Source of the DNA: Epiperipatus broadwayi
Lineage: Eukaryota > Onychophora > Udeonychophora > Euonychophora > Peripatidae
Length of the DNA stretch: 64,000 nt
Direction: 5' to 3'
NCBI GenBank assembly: GCA_028023455.1
Contig: JAQFVV010000027.1
Coordinates: 8,739,845-8,803,844, forward strand
The notes under the pieces were generated by a model. It saw nothing but the letters and a program-made list of their open reading frames with translations, ran no database searches and was not told the origin of the DNA. The position numbers were made by a program, and so were the translations under genes. Numbering within the stretch: position 1 is the stretch's first letter; each line of letters begins with the position of its first letter. This document shows positions 26,501 through 37,880 of the stretch, piece by piece.

Positions 26501-27000
26501 CTGGAATATTGGGTGCGAGTTAATTTATGATAATAGCAAGGAAAGTAGTTTACTGTTTAAGGCTTGAACAGAATCTTTAGCAGCAAAAGAATATACACAT
26601 AAATGAAAAATATGGTTAGTCTGCAAGTTTTGTAAGGATGGCATAGAAAATATTAGACATCTGTTAATTGAATATAAATACCTGCAAGTAGAAAGGATAC
26701 AAATAATGAAGTTATGGGAGAATAAATGTAAACAAGATGATTATACAGAAAGGGGTTTCTTGGTTTTTATACTGGATTTGGGAAAAGATAAGGAAGATTT
26801 AGATATAAAGGCCATAGAATTGACAAAGATCATGTAAAAATGGAATGGAGCAGGATAGAGAAGAATATGGGAAAAATTTAGGGTAGTAAATGAAAAGGGA
26901 AGGTAAAATAACTAACAGGTTTCTCTGGGCATAGTGGCTGAGAGATTCCGAACTCCAAAAAAAAAAAAAAAAGAAGCCACATCACATCATAAAAAAAAAA
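23570..27000 (+). mobile_element. Family-A LINE, long decayed copy split by a hAT MITE
   Basis: Collinear with the copy at 39745-42828 but more decayed. It starts in the endonuclease region (VIGDMNGH-like, about 23710-23735), runs through the reverse transcriptase and ends in the family tail near 26925-26990. Recognisable pieces include an ISNRYNYLGIIL-like block (25530-25570), GMAVAGLTYGSDALYASK (25691-25745) and the C-terminal cysteine region near 26630. The catalytic box near 25350 reads FADIF instead of FADD, and the last Cys of the C-terminal knuckle has become Tyr. Many stops interrupt the frames. A 325-base hAT-type element sits at 26179-26503. The 5' part is missing, as is usual for LINE insertions. 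Confidence 0.85.
26179..26503. mobile_element. hAT-type MITE inserted in the LINE
   Basis: The terminal inverted repeats are CAGGGGTCCCCAACC and GGTTGGGGAACCCTG (one mismatch), typical of hAT transposons. The flanking 8-bp target duplication is perfect: GAATATTG at 26171-26178 and 26504-26511. The 325-base length leaves no room for a transposase, so mobilisation would need an autonomous relative elsewhere. Subterminal GC-rich motifs (GGGCACCATGGTGC on the right side) contrast with an AT-rich middle. A related copy is at 55615-55865 in the opposite orientation. Confidence 0.92.
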
Positions 27001-27052
27001 ATTAACCAATTTTCATATTTTTCTGGAAAAAAAAAATCCACACATACACAAA

Positions 27053-27962
27053 TATGTATTTAGCAACCAAACCAATGCACAATGATTACAAAACAAATAC
27101 ATTTGATAAATGAGACCAATATAAGCTTTCCATAAAAAAATAATTCAAATGTGGAGTGAATATAAGTAGGATTTTTCAAGAAGAAAGTACAAACACGAAA
27201 CCACATAATCCATAAGAAAATTCTAAAAATGTATATGTATGAAAGAAATGAAAAATATGAATATGATTAAGTGCACAAGTAAAAATATATACAAATGGCA
27301 ACAAGTGAGTCAAATAATCCATTAAAAAATAACTGACAGCAATAAATCCATAAAAAAAAAAATTAAACCCTCCCAAAGCATTTCAATAGTGTATAAGAAA
27401 AATAAAATAAGAAGTTTATAAACAATACTCAAGTTATTGTCATAAATGCATGTTATTGTCTTCGTAAACATATATTTTTGCTTTGTACTTTTTATAACAG
27501 TCATGAAGTATAATCATGGAAGTAAATAATAATAATAAAAAAACATACATTTATAATAATCATATTTATTATGGCATCGCTGTTTTTCATTTCCTCATAT
27601 ATGGACAGCTTTTTTGCAATTTAATTTATGAATTTTCTGCCAGCAATTACTTTCTTATGAAATACACAACTTACTTTTCACATTGTTACGTGCTTTGTTA
27701 TTATCACATTTTTAATTTTATTGATAGGTACATTTTTTGAAATTTAAATGGATTTACTACTTTCTTGTGGAAAACACAATTTAGTTTTTGTATTAGTGTG
27801 TCTGTTAAATCTTTATATTCAATCTTCTGATTTTGTAATTTAATTTCTTATGGAATTGTTTTTATCTTCATGGCTAGTTTAATTTCATGTGGAATCCTTG
27901 TAATAACACTTGCTGAATGTATTTGTTTTGTAATCAATGAGTATTAGTTTGGTTGCTAAATA
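27053..27962. repeat. Inverted-repeat element, unknown family
   Basis: Bases 27053-27106 and 27914-27962 are imperfect complements. Shared blocks are TTTAGCAACCAAAC and GATTACAAAACAAATACATT. The ~800-base interior is AT-rich and contains degenerate internal repeats of the type TTTCTTATGGAAAACACAA. It has short frames without motifs (27176-27376 minus, 27516-27740 plus). This may be an old non-autonomous DNA transposon. The target duplication is not clear. Confidence 0.5.
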
Positions 27963-30814
27963 TATAATTTTCCATTTTGTTCTTCTAATATACCATTTTC
28001 ATGTTTTCAATTTTTTATGAAAAATATGAAATCTTACAGACTAGTTTTTTCTTTGCTTCAATTATTATGTGGATTGTTTTCTCAGTCCTATAGGTAGAGC
28101 ACAGACTACTATCACCCAAAGATAATATTAATTATCTACAGATTTATATAAAAATTTCTTCAAAAAATGTTTTTCCAGTTTACATCATTATAACTCTTGG
28201 GATAATCCAATATAATTAATCAAATCATACTTCAAAATTAACATATTAAGTATTGGTCTTTATTTCTTTTTCTACCTATCTCTTTACAACGATTAATATA
28301 TGTGTAGTTCAATTGCATTTATTTGCTTTTCAGATAAAATGTTATATATTAGAATTCTATTTGTTTAAAATTATAAACCACTTCAATTGCATGTGACAAT
28401 AAACTAATCATTAAACTTTTTCATGCCACTGCATCAGGTCTTTTTTCTAATGGAATAACTATGGAAATAGAATCTAATCACTGTTCCGAGTCATTTTTCA
28501 GAAATTATTCCTCCAGAGGTTTTATTTATTCAACTGCAATCTAATCAATTTTTCATAACTTGCTACTGTAATCAGTTGTCACTTTTACAATCTATTATGG
28601 TACAATTAACTAATCTTGCATATATCCCTTTCTATTTAACAACCTATTATTTAGTTAAGCATACAAGACCTGATGAAATGTTAGACATAAGTTGCACGCA
28701 AAGCATGTCTATTTAAATAAAATTAATTAAATATTCATATTTTCAAAAAAAAATCTAAAGAATTTGAAAGAAAAAATAATTAACTATTACCATAGAGGAG
28801 ATTCCAGAAATGAAGTCAATTTATGTATGATCACCTAAATTCCATGGAATAGCAAGTTGGTGGATATAGAACTATAAACTAACCAGAGAAAATAATGACT
28901 TTACTATCAGAAATGAATAGCTAAATGTTAGAAATCTTTATAAATGGGATGGATGGACTATGATAAGGTTAATGTTATTCTAATAGTAACAGTATGTTTA
29001 GCAATAATGTATTATGTGAACGTATTCTAATAGTAACAGTATGTTTAGTAATGTATTATGTGAAAGAATCAATCATATTTTAAATAGTTATGTAAGTGAC
29101 AAGCTATAGGACAATAATGAAAAAGTGATATAAGTTGTAGATTATAAATAAGTAATGATAGAAAGTTTCAAAGATTTAGTAAAAATAATTTCCATTTCTT
29201 GTTCTATTATGCATTCATTTATATACATATATAATACTATTTACACATTGATTGATCAATTTATTATGCAATCTACAAAATAAAATATAATCCTTTTTGT
29301 TTACAGTTTTAACTGCCAGCTGTCATCAAGAGCTCTGATGATGACTGTTGGGTAGTTGCAATTAAATGCAAGTAATAATAAATTTTATTATATTTTATAG
29401 ATTGCATTGTAAAGTGTTCAATAAAGGTGTAAAACAGTATTATATAAAAAAATAATAATAAAGAACACATTAAAAATTGCAAGAAAAGACATTACAGATG
29501 GTAAGTTTCTGGTGAAAAATAATTAAAGATTAATTTGTTTTCAGAGTAAAAATAGTAGTAAAAGTACATGACAGTTCTGGAAATAATGTAGATTTAAATC
29601 ATCATCTAGTAATGGTAAAATTATTTTGAGATAATGAGACAAAAATAAAGATTTTAGAGAAAATTTATCAATTATGATGAACAAGATAACGTTTTGTGTA
29701 ATTTAGTAAAGTGTTGGAATAACACTCAAAGGCAACAAATCCCTGTGTTGAAGCTCCAATCTATCACTTATTAATATTTGTGCTTAGATATTCAAGTGTC
29801 ATATGATCCTCTAAGCAAATAATGAATTTATTATTATTAAAAAAGGGGCACAAAAAGTATGAAGCTGATATATAAGTTCAAATAAAAGATGTAAAATATT
29901 CAAATAAAATTTAACATACTTTGGAAAAAATAGATTAAGCAAGAAAACAAACAAACAAAAAAAGCATGGTGTAGCAATTAGATTATGAATACACAGTTGA
30001 CTGTAAAAAGTGTATGTACATATAAAAGGGCATAATAGACAATTAGGACATAAACAGTAAAAGCTAAAACAATAGGAAAAAATAATTATACTAATACAGA
30101 GGTAATTCAAGCAGAAATAATAATTACTTTGCTAATTACAAAAAAAAAGACAAGCAATAAAAAAAAAAAAAACCTATAAGGGACTTAAATAATAAAAATA
30201 ATTTTTCATCTTTATCAAATAAAAAAAAAAGTATACATAATGATGAAATACATTATGAATTAATAAATAAAACTACTTACTACACATAAACATGACAAAT
30301 CACAGGAAATAAGATTCCATTAAATTAAAATTTATAATGTAATCCATAACTCCCATTTAATATCTACTAAACTGCCTAAATATAAATAACTTTAATGGAT
30401 CTTTCTAACTTATAGAAAAGGAAACATTTTTTCTAAATATTGAGACTATATGTTATGTTTAAACTATTTTTAATCAGAATAGTTATCACAATTAATGTAC
30501 TATTATCTGGGAATTTTTAAGGGTAAAACATTTTATGATTTTTGAATTATATATTATTTACTATCACTTCAATTTTTTACCATCAAAATCATAATCTGAT
30601 CATAGATTCCTACGCCACATTTCATCTGTAAAAAAAAATTTTTTTTTAAAACGCTGTTTGTTTAATTAAATTTATAAAAATCACCTTCTATTTGATACTT
30701 TAGGAAAATTTTGTTCTATTCTTAAACTATTCCAATAATGACAAAAGCTTAACATATTAATTGTCAAATATAAAATTAATTTACACTAAAAAAAAAAAAG
30801 ACTGACAAAATAAT
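27963..30814. other. AT-rich DNA with a small tandem duplication
   Basis: No gene recognised. A frame at 29811-30110 (minus, 99 codons) is Cys/Phe/Leu-rich low complexity without a domain. The only clear structure is the 47-bp duplication at 28977-29070. The segments near 28670-28720 and 29310-29360 faintly resemble 3' tails of Penelope-like elements but are too short to call. Confidence 0.45.
28977..29070. repeat. 47-bp tandem duplication, two units
   Basis: ATTCTAATAGTAACAGTATG recurs 47 bases later and the remainder of the unit (GTATTATGTGAA) is also repeated. The second unit has a small deletion. This looks like a local slippage or duplication event. Confidence 0.8.
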
Positions 30815-31250
30815 GTTAAATGGTTTTTTGTAGACAATTATAAATACTATGGCCAGATTAATTAATACAGATGGAAGCATAATAGATAAAATTAATCAGA
30901 GAATTAAATTTGGTAAAAATATAATAAAGAATTAAATAATGAATGTTTTTAAATGAATTTTCTCATTTTTTTACAAATGGATTGAAGACTGTTTTTAATA
31001 TAATAGCAACAGACTTCAGATCATACAGATAAGTATGCAAAGAATCTATGTTGGGACTAATCAGAATAAATTGAAACATATGAATGAGAGATCAAACAAG
31101 TCACACTGATTTTACAAAAAAATTTTGAAGCTACAGTGTAGTTGGGCTAGATATGTATTAGAAGAAATGACAATGGACAGTTATGGATCAAATAAATTGG
31201 ATTAAACTTGGAGATCTTCATTCTGCAGTGGATTGATAATAGTTGAAAAT
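30815..31250 (+). pseudogene. RTE LINE 3'-end fossil
   Basis: Forward pieces parallel the C-terminus of the RTE copy at 19430-22320: a YYGQINTDGSIIDKINQRIK-like stretch (about 30850-30905), a YLQISMQRIYVGTNQNK-like stretch (31010-31070) and a KILKLQCSWARYVLEEM stretch (31115-31165). The terminal CTGCAGTGGATTGATAATAG (about 31220-31240) matches the RTE 3' block. Internal deletion, stops and frameshifts make it non-functional. Confidence 0.7.
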
Positions 31251-32934
31251 GATGTGGCTTTTATCTATAATAACCATTGATTACATGTTATTTCAGAATG
31301 ACTAGGTTTAAAAGATTTGTCTCTAAAAGCTAATGGAATCTATTAATTGCCAACATAGGATATTTACATAGCTATTATTACCTTGAGTAGTAGCAACATA
31401 ACATTTGATAGCTTTTATCCATGAAAAATATATACGACAACCATATATATATAAAGATATCACTTTGGTGAGGTAGAATCTTCATCTAAATTCATATTTA
31501 CGCACATAATTCAATTAACTCAAATTCAATATTAAATAAGACTAGCCAACATTTAAAAAATTCTTAAAACACAATCAATGATTTCCCTGCCAAAGCAGAC
31601 TTCTCAAGTGCAAACCATACTAAATGGACCAACAAATATGTATTAATTACATTTTCCACAATTCAGTTACATCGCATATACACCTTTAATATTAAAAGAA
31701 GTCTTTAAATAAGTTAATTGTTCAATATCATACATTTTTAATAATCAAGATTCTTCAATTCTTTCCATTTTTTCCAAACAAGACAACCATAGTGTTCAAA
31801 AACAATATTCTGGTCTACCTCTTTGGTGGAGATATACAGAATTAAGATATTTATTTTTACCCTACTTTTATAAACTGTTATTCTTTAATTTTAGCTCAAA
31901 TTACTCTAACCTATATACACCTTTTAATAAAAACAAAGAATAATATACAGTATTCCAGGCATAGCATCTATCAAAAGTTGCTTTTTATATTATATAATAA
32001 ATTATTCAAAATAATACCCCTCTCTTCCAAACAATTTTCCTATTACCAAACAAATTAACATAACCTTATTTAAAATTTTATAAAAGACTTTAAAAGGCAA
32101 CAAAATAAAATATTTTTCTTTAACCTTCACATTTCTACAATTATTAACACAATTATACTTGCTATTAAATAAAATACTCTTAATGAGTTTATCAGAATAA
32201 CCATTGATTTATTTGAAACAAAGCAAACATATTAGAACTATTTAATTTCTGATTTCTATAGCAATAACTTCTTATAGCAGTTATTTTATAGAAGACAGAT
32301 TGTTGCAATCAGATTTCTTTATGGATCTTAAATCTTTATTTTGAAGGTAATGACTACACATCAAACAATTTAACATCCTTCTATTTTAAGTTTATTTAAC
32401 ATGTAATTTCTCATTTTCAACTACAAACAATCAACATATCTAATAAATAAATTTAAATATATAAAAATCATAATTAACAATTTTCTCTTCCAAATAATTA
32501 ATATAAACTCAACAAATTAAAGGAGAAATAATATAATCTATTATCAAGGCTTCCACCATCTTATAAAACTTACCATAGCAAATCTTTAATAACTTTATTT
32601 TTCACAAGGATCCAATAATAATCAACCAGCCAGAAAGAACAACTCAATACTGCTTAATCTACTAATAGATTGATATATATCTTCAATATATAAACTACTA
32701 TGTAGCCATACATTTTTCATTTTAAAATTATTAATCTTATCAAAAGCCTCAAAAGAAAATGAAACAGCGAGTGTAATTCCCAAAACTGACAAATTTTTGT
32801 TAAAGGAATTTGTAGATTCCTGAATAATTTTATATCCATGAAAAAGACAGGCCATAATATTATGTTTTGAGGAGGGTAAAGTTTTCTTTAAAGGACATAA
32901 AATAGAAAGAATTAAAATCATTATTTTTTCCCTT
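31251..32934. other. AT-rich DNA, no gene seen
   Basis: No motif-bearing frame. The 99-codon minus frame at 32622-32921 has no recognisable domain; the lower-numbered part of the Penelope-like minus copy may run into it out of frame. Confidence 0.4.
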
Positions 32935-33356
32935 TGTTATTTTCTCCTCATTCCCAAATTCTATGGGTTGAGAAGTTTTAAAAAATATCTTATTCATGAA
33001 TAGTTTTTGCCAAATATTATTAGTTTTTTTTAATTCACACTTTTCATTTATGCTCTTAGACCTTTTAAAAATCTCTATAGCTTCCCTTAGCAGTCTTTGC
33101 CAGAATGTGGTTTATTAAAAGTGATGTAATAGTTAGTTACTTTATTTTTTCTCTGTCAAAATATGTTCTTCCTTTCTTATGTTTATTCTATGCTTGGTCT
33201 GTCTCATGTATGAATGTAAAGAAACTTAACATGAAATTTCATATACATCATCATACTCCAAAGGAATTAAGGAATTTTACCTTTAGGGCATGGAAATATT
33301 TCATTAATTTTTTTATATGTAGTATAAATTGTGTGGATATTATTTTTCTTTAAAGC
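32935..33356 (-). pseudogene. Penelope-like element 3' end (GIY-YIG), minus copy
   Basis: On the minus strand the translation contains DDVYEISC, then LHSYMRQTKHRINIRKEEH, then FWQRLLREAIEIFKRSKSIN and KKTNNIWQKL. This is the order of a GIY-YIG nuclease domain as found at the C-terminus of Penelope-like retroelements: a 'YEI.C' start, a 'YIGQT' centre (here damaged to YMRQT) and a catalytic Glu in 'REAIEI' (present). It is interrupted by stops. It is the inverted, diverged partner of the copy at 33622-34135, and the two lie head to head. Confidence 0.7.
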
Positions 33357-33621
33357 TACCAATTTTATCATTTACTCACTTTATATATGGCAGAAGTCTT
33401 AATTTTTGAAGTATCAAAATCTTTTTGCTTATTATATTAAAAAGTCCTATTAATAATCCTGTGATCAAAACCATTATGAAATAGCATTAGATATCTTGGT
33501 GAAAATGGCAGCCATCAGAAAATATCTTAATTCTATCTAACAATATCTTTGCCACCGAAAATAATTATGCTGGATGGTGATGAGAAGAAAAATGTAGGGA
33601 GCAACTGATACAATTAGTAAT

Positions 33622-34135
33622 ATTTTAAAGAAAAATAATATCCATACAATTTAGACTACATTTAAAAAAATTAATGAAGTATTTCCACACCCTAAACCAA
33701 AAATTCCTTTGGAGTCTCATGATGTATATGAAATTCTATGTGGAGTTTGAATACATTCATACATTGGACAGACCAAGCTAGAATAAACATAAGAAAGGAA
33801 GAATACATTTTGGCAGTTAGGAAAACTCTAATTCACCACTATTTATTCATACATTAAATTAAGTAACTATGACATCAATTTTAATAAAACATTCTGGCAA
33901 AAATTGAACAATATGACCAGAGACTACTAAGGGAAGCTATAGATTTTTAAAACGACTAAAGAGCCTAAATAAAAAGTGCAAATTAAAGAAAATTAACAAT
34001 ATTTGGAAAAAGCTATTGGAGGATAAAATATTTTTTAAAACTTCTCAACCAATAAGAATTTGAGAATAAAGAAGAAGCTCTGAGGACAGTATTTACATAC
34101 TGAAACGTCAGTTATTTAATTATTATATTTTTATT
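33622..34135 (+). pseudogene. Penelope-like element 3' end (GIY-YIG), plus copy
   Basis: In one frame, 33721-33780 encodes DVYEILCGV, a stop, then IHSYIGQTKL, which is the GIY-YIG signature with YIGQT intact. Further on, about 33915-33955 gives EQYDQRLLREAID with the catalytic-region Glu, followed by RLKSLNKKCKLKK and NNIWKKLL. The tail near 34080-34120 (TACTGAAACGTCAGTT) resembles the GAAACGT-type 3' tails common in such elements. There is no reverse transcriptase in this copy, so it is strongly 5'-truncated. Its first ~80 bases and the coding part mirror 32935-33356. Confidence 0.72.
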
Positions 34136-34384
34136 ACACAGAAACTCCCTGAAATAATAATATGAATTCATCATTTATTAGTGAGAATATTAGAATTAAT
34201 ATATAAATAACATCATCACAAATTGCTTAAATAAACCAATAAAATATAACCAATCCCAAGGCAATACATTTGATTTCTTTAAGCATGAGGGCTATGGTAA
34301 TGTGATTTAAATATGATATCCAGTTACCTTCACTGATAGTTTAATATATATGCTAAAACAAAGGAAACTAAATAATTTAAAATA

Positions 34385-36310
34385 TTTATATTGTAACCGG
34401 ACCCTTACTCATCCGATCATATAGGGATTGTGAGCTCCGAAACAAACATGATATAGCGTAAAGCTTTATTTATTTTCCTATATCGATAGTTGTTCCTTAT
34501 CAACATAAGGGGGCGCCAGATACGATGATTTAATTTACAATTTAATTTTCTCGCATCACCTTACGTCATATCAAAACGGTTTGGAAGTCTAATCCCCGCC
34601 CATAAGCTCAAACTCCTAGCATGGACCAATAAGGGTCACTCAGGGTCGCGATGAAATTGTCTCAATTATATCATTTTGGCAAAAGACACAATAATAACCA
34701 ATGGAGAAGAAGCTTGGTTGATTTACAGATCGGTCCAAATATTGGGCGGGTCATTGGTTATTTGCAACTAATAAGAAAGTTTGATTTATGCATCCTTATT
34801 TTAAGAAAATGAGAAGCTTATCATATCATCCCCCCGTTATCATATAATCCAATAGTATTACTCATACTAGCTTTATTGATATTTATTTATACTTGTTAAT
34901 AATAGGCCCTCCCAACTCTTAAGTCTATCTTAACTACATAGTAAATAAACCTCGTGACTTACGGCACGATGAAACTTAAAGAAATAAACAAACAAAAAAA
35001 ATAAGAAAGACAAATTTAAAAGTAAAATAATTAACCGCATGAATAAATGCTGATTATAATATAAAAAAAAATATATTTTAATTATAGAGAATGATTTGAG
35101 GAATGCTCGACTTGTTTAAAATAAAAAAAAAGTTTATTGAATATAGAAATGAAATATTAATTGATTGCTTTATTTGCACGCACATACACGCATTCTCACA
35201 CTCGCACAGAAAAGAACATATTATGCATAATAAACATGGATGATATAATATACTTCATTCTTTTATATTTGAAATTAAATGTGTTTTATAATTTAGTTGC
35301 GAAAGAAAACAATAATTATGATCAAAGTTCATAACAGGAAAAGTCCTAAGATTTAGATATGAGGAACTATATGGCATCTGATATTTTATTTGCGAAAGTT
35401 GTGGTTAAAATATTAAGATTCAAATATGAGGGATTACGGATCATTTATATTTTTAATTTACGAAAAGTGAATTTAATTAGTTAGGAGATTGCCTTTTAAA
35501 GTCTAGAAAAGAGTGAATGGGAGCATAAAAGAAATAAAGTGTTTACCTAGGATTTTGCGTAGTCTTCTGCTGCTTCTAATTTGGCGAGGGGTTGAACCTG
35601 TTGGATACTGTTTCCATAATAAATGGTTATTCAATTTATATAAGTTCAGTATAGTATGTTTGGACGATTCTTATATGTTAAGCGGAACAACGTTCTTGGA
35701 CTGATTGGTACGATGTTTGGACGGCAATGTTGTTGATCGTTCATAGTTGTGGAGATGTTCTGGCGGCGGAGCGTCGATCAATCACTGAGGGGTTTCTTAG
35801 CCCATCATGACGATCGACGCTCTAAAGGTTAATTTCACAGCGGTCATATTGGATAGGCCGGATAGCAAAAAAAAAAGTTCTAGTTGTAGCTTCCGGAAGA
35901 ATTTAAAAAGAATTATAAGCGTAAGCAAAAACAAAACAAAGCATGTAAAAACTGTAACTGAGAGCTAGCTGATGACAAAGACTAAGACTCATATTTATCT
36001 GGGTTGGTTATTATCTTAGGATCCAATCTCCACCCAGAGTTCAATATTCTCTGAGTTGTCGTTGGGGTCCGTGTCCTACGTAATGTTCATTCAATCCGTA
36101 TGCTTGAGGCAATCTTAGTTTTAGGCAATCTCACTTTGCAATCTTAGTTAGAAACAATTCATACTTATTCACACTTTTTTATGCATACACTTATATGTGG
36201 TGTTTTAAGATAACAATTTAACTTACATTAGTTTAAAAGTCGAGCATTTAATCTCAAAATCATCTTTATAAGCTTTTAACTTTCGCTATAGTTATAATTT
36301 AAAATAAACC
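34385..36310. repeat. Higher-GC island, possible LTR-like or old retroelement remnant
   Basis: Base composition changes from very AT-rich to mixed with many CG dinucleotides. On the minus strand a TGGCGCCCCCTTATG motif (around 34500-34520) looks like the primer-binding sites (TGGCGCC...) found next to LTRs. No gag, protease or polymerase frame is present; the 63-codon frame at 35513-35704 has no motif. A short perfect hairpin lies at 35769-35822. It does not visibly share sequence with the islands at 47 and 53 kb. A CpG-containing regulatory region or non-coding exon of a host gene is an alternative. Confidence 0.3.
35769..35822. repeat. Perfect 11-bp GC-rich hairpin
   Basis: GAGCGTCGATC at 35769-35779 and its exact complement GATCGACGCTC at 35812-35822 enclose a 32-base loop. 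The stem is unusually GC-rich for this window. Role unknown. Confidence 0.7.
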
Positions 36311-37029
36311 CCTTTTTAATTACCCCCGTGGCATATACAAGTAGAAATTACTTATTGAGATTTAAATATGGCATATTAGTAATATTTTATATTTTTATTT
36401 TTAGAGGATATTATTATAATAGATTATATGAAAGCCTTAAATTATTTAATCAGAAATATTAACATTTTATTTTATAGTGTATTTTTATAAAGCATTGAAA
36501 GAAAACTACATTTATTTTTATCATAAATTGAAAGTAAATAAAAAAGAGTATTTACATTGCTTGTGTGTGTGGGTATATACATGTACTGACTTTGTCTCGG
36601 TACAATATGTTTGAAAGAAAGATGAATTCAAATTATTTTCTTAACAAAATTCTTTACAGTTATCATTAATATTTGTAACTAAATTAGTCCTCAGCCTCTC
36701 TCCAATTTTTTTATTTTAGCATACTATATATCTCATCAGGATCAATTGTTGTTATATCACTGCAATAACTGCAACAATGGGATTGACATTTAAGAAATTA
36801 CATTTTCAGCCTTTAATTATGTGCATGGCAATTCTGACTCCTAAAATTAAAAAGGTCATCCACAATGCAACTGCTTCTAGATTTCCTTTCATCAGTTTTA
36901 TAATCTAAGATAAAAAGATCCAATGCAGTTAAAAGTGAAAAATTTAAAATAATTACACTAATGTTGGTTTCACTGTTAAGAAATTGTCTGAAGAATTGAA
37001 TAAAAACATTATATGTCAAAAAAAGTAGA
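36311..37029. other. AT-rich DNA, no gene seen
   Basis: The minus frame at 36813-37019 (68 codons) has no motif. Nothing else recognised. Confidence 0.45.
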
Positions 37030-37880
37030 TGTTTCTATCTGAATAAAAGGTTGGATTTAGAAAATGTGGAGAAACAACTGTATACTAAGAAATGATGAGA
37101 ATTATTTTTGGGGATATTTAGAGGACGGAGAAAAGTTAATATTCATTCCACTTATTTAAACAATTATCTAATAGTGCAAACTAACCTGCAAGTTTATTAA
37201 GAATTTATACATGAATCAGAAAATATTTGTAATGTTAAATGGTTTTCCTATAGAAAAGACAGAGAGAGATAGGATTTATGCAAAATATCTACCATCCATT
37301 TTATTTAATTTATACTTAGAAGAGATGTCATATTGCTATTTCATTAATAATATTGAGTTAGCAATAGAGGAAAACGATTCATTGTATCACAGATGCTAAC
37401 ATGGTAGGACATATAGGATGAACCCAACAAAATATTACAAAAGTAGATGGAACTTTTAAAAGATGAACAAAATAATGCAAATAAAATTAAATCTACAAAA
37501 ATAGAGGAGATGAAAAGATTATGAGTAAGCATTGGACAGAAAGTTAGAGAACATATAAATGCTTTTAAATATTTGGAAAGTTGGATAAGTATGACAGAAA
37601 GTTATACCAAAAACTTGACCCAAAAAAGGGAAAAGAAGACTTCTGAAATATGTATTTCTAAAAAAATAAAAAAGATTGACAGGAAAAAATAGCATTATTA
37701 ATGCAGAAGGACTGAAAAGATTTCAAAAAAGATGAGGCAGAATCATTATGAAAAATATAATATGCAGAAGATAAAAGGAGAGAGGAGATAAAAACATTAA
37801 TAGATTTCAAATAAAGGAGAGTAATAAGGATTTGCTATATGGAAATAGAACAATGTTTTGGAAGATAATTAATGGTGACA
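37030..37880 (+). pseudogene. LINE reverse-transcriptase fossil, second lineage
   Basis: Forward frames give, in order: GFRKCGETTVY (about 37050-37085), like 'GFRKG.GT.DAI'; MRIIFGDI; VMLNGFPIEKT with LPSILFNLYLEEM (37240-37330), like 'G.RQGC.LSP.LFN.Y.E.M'; and NAFKYLESWISM (about 37560-37600), like 'FKYLGS.I..DG'. The spacing fits a non-LTR reverse transcriptase of the 'KYLGSWI' type. Stops, a damaged RQGC box and the missing FADD make it non-functional. It differs from family A. Confidence 0.65.

Noticed and set aside
28670-29360. Two short segments resembling retroelement 3' tails
   Set aside because: Too short and not backed by any coding similarity.
32622-32921. 99-codon minus frame
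   Set aside because: No recognisable domain. It adjoins the Penelope-like minus copy but is not in its frame.
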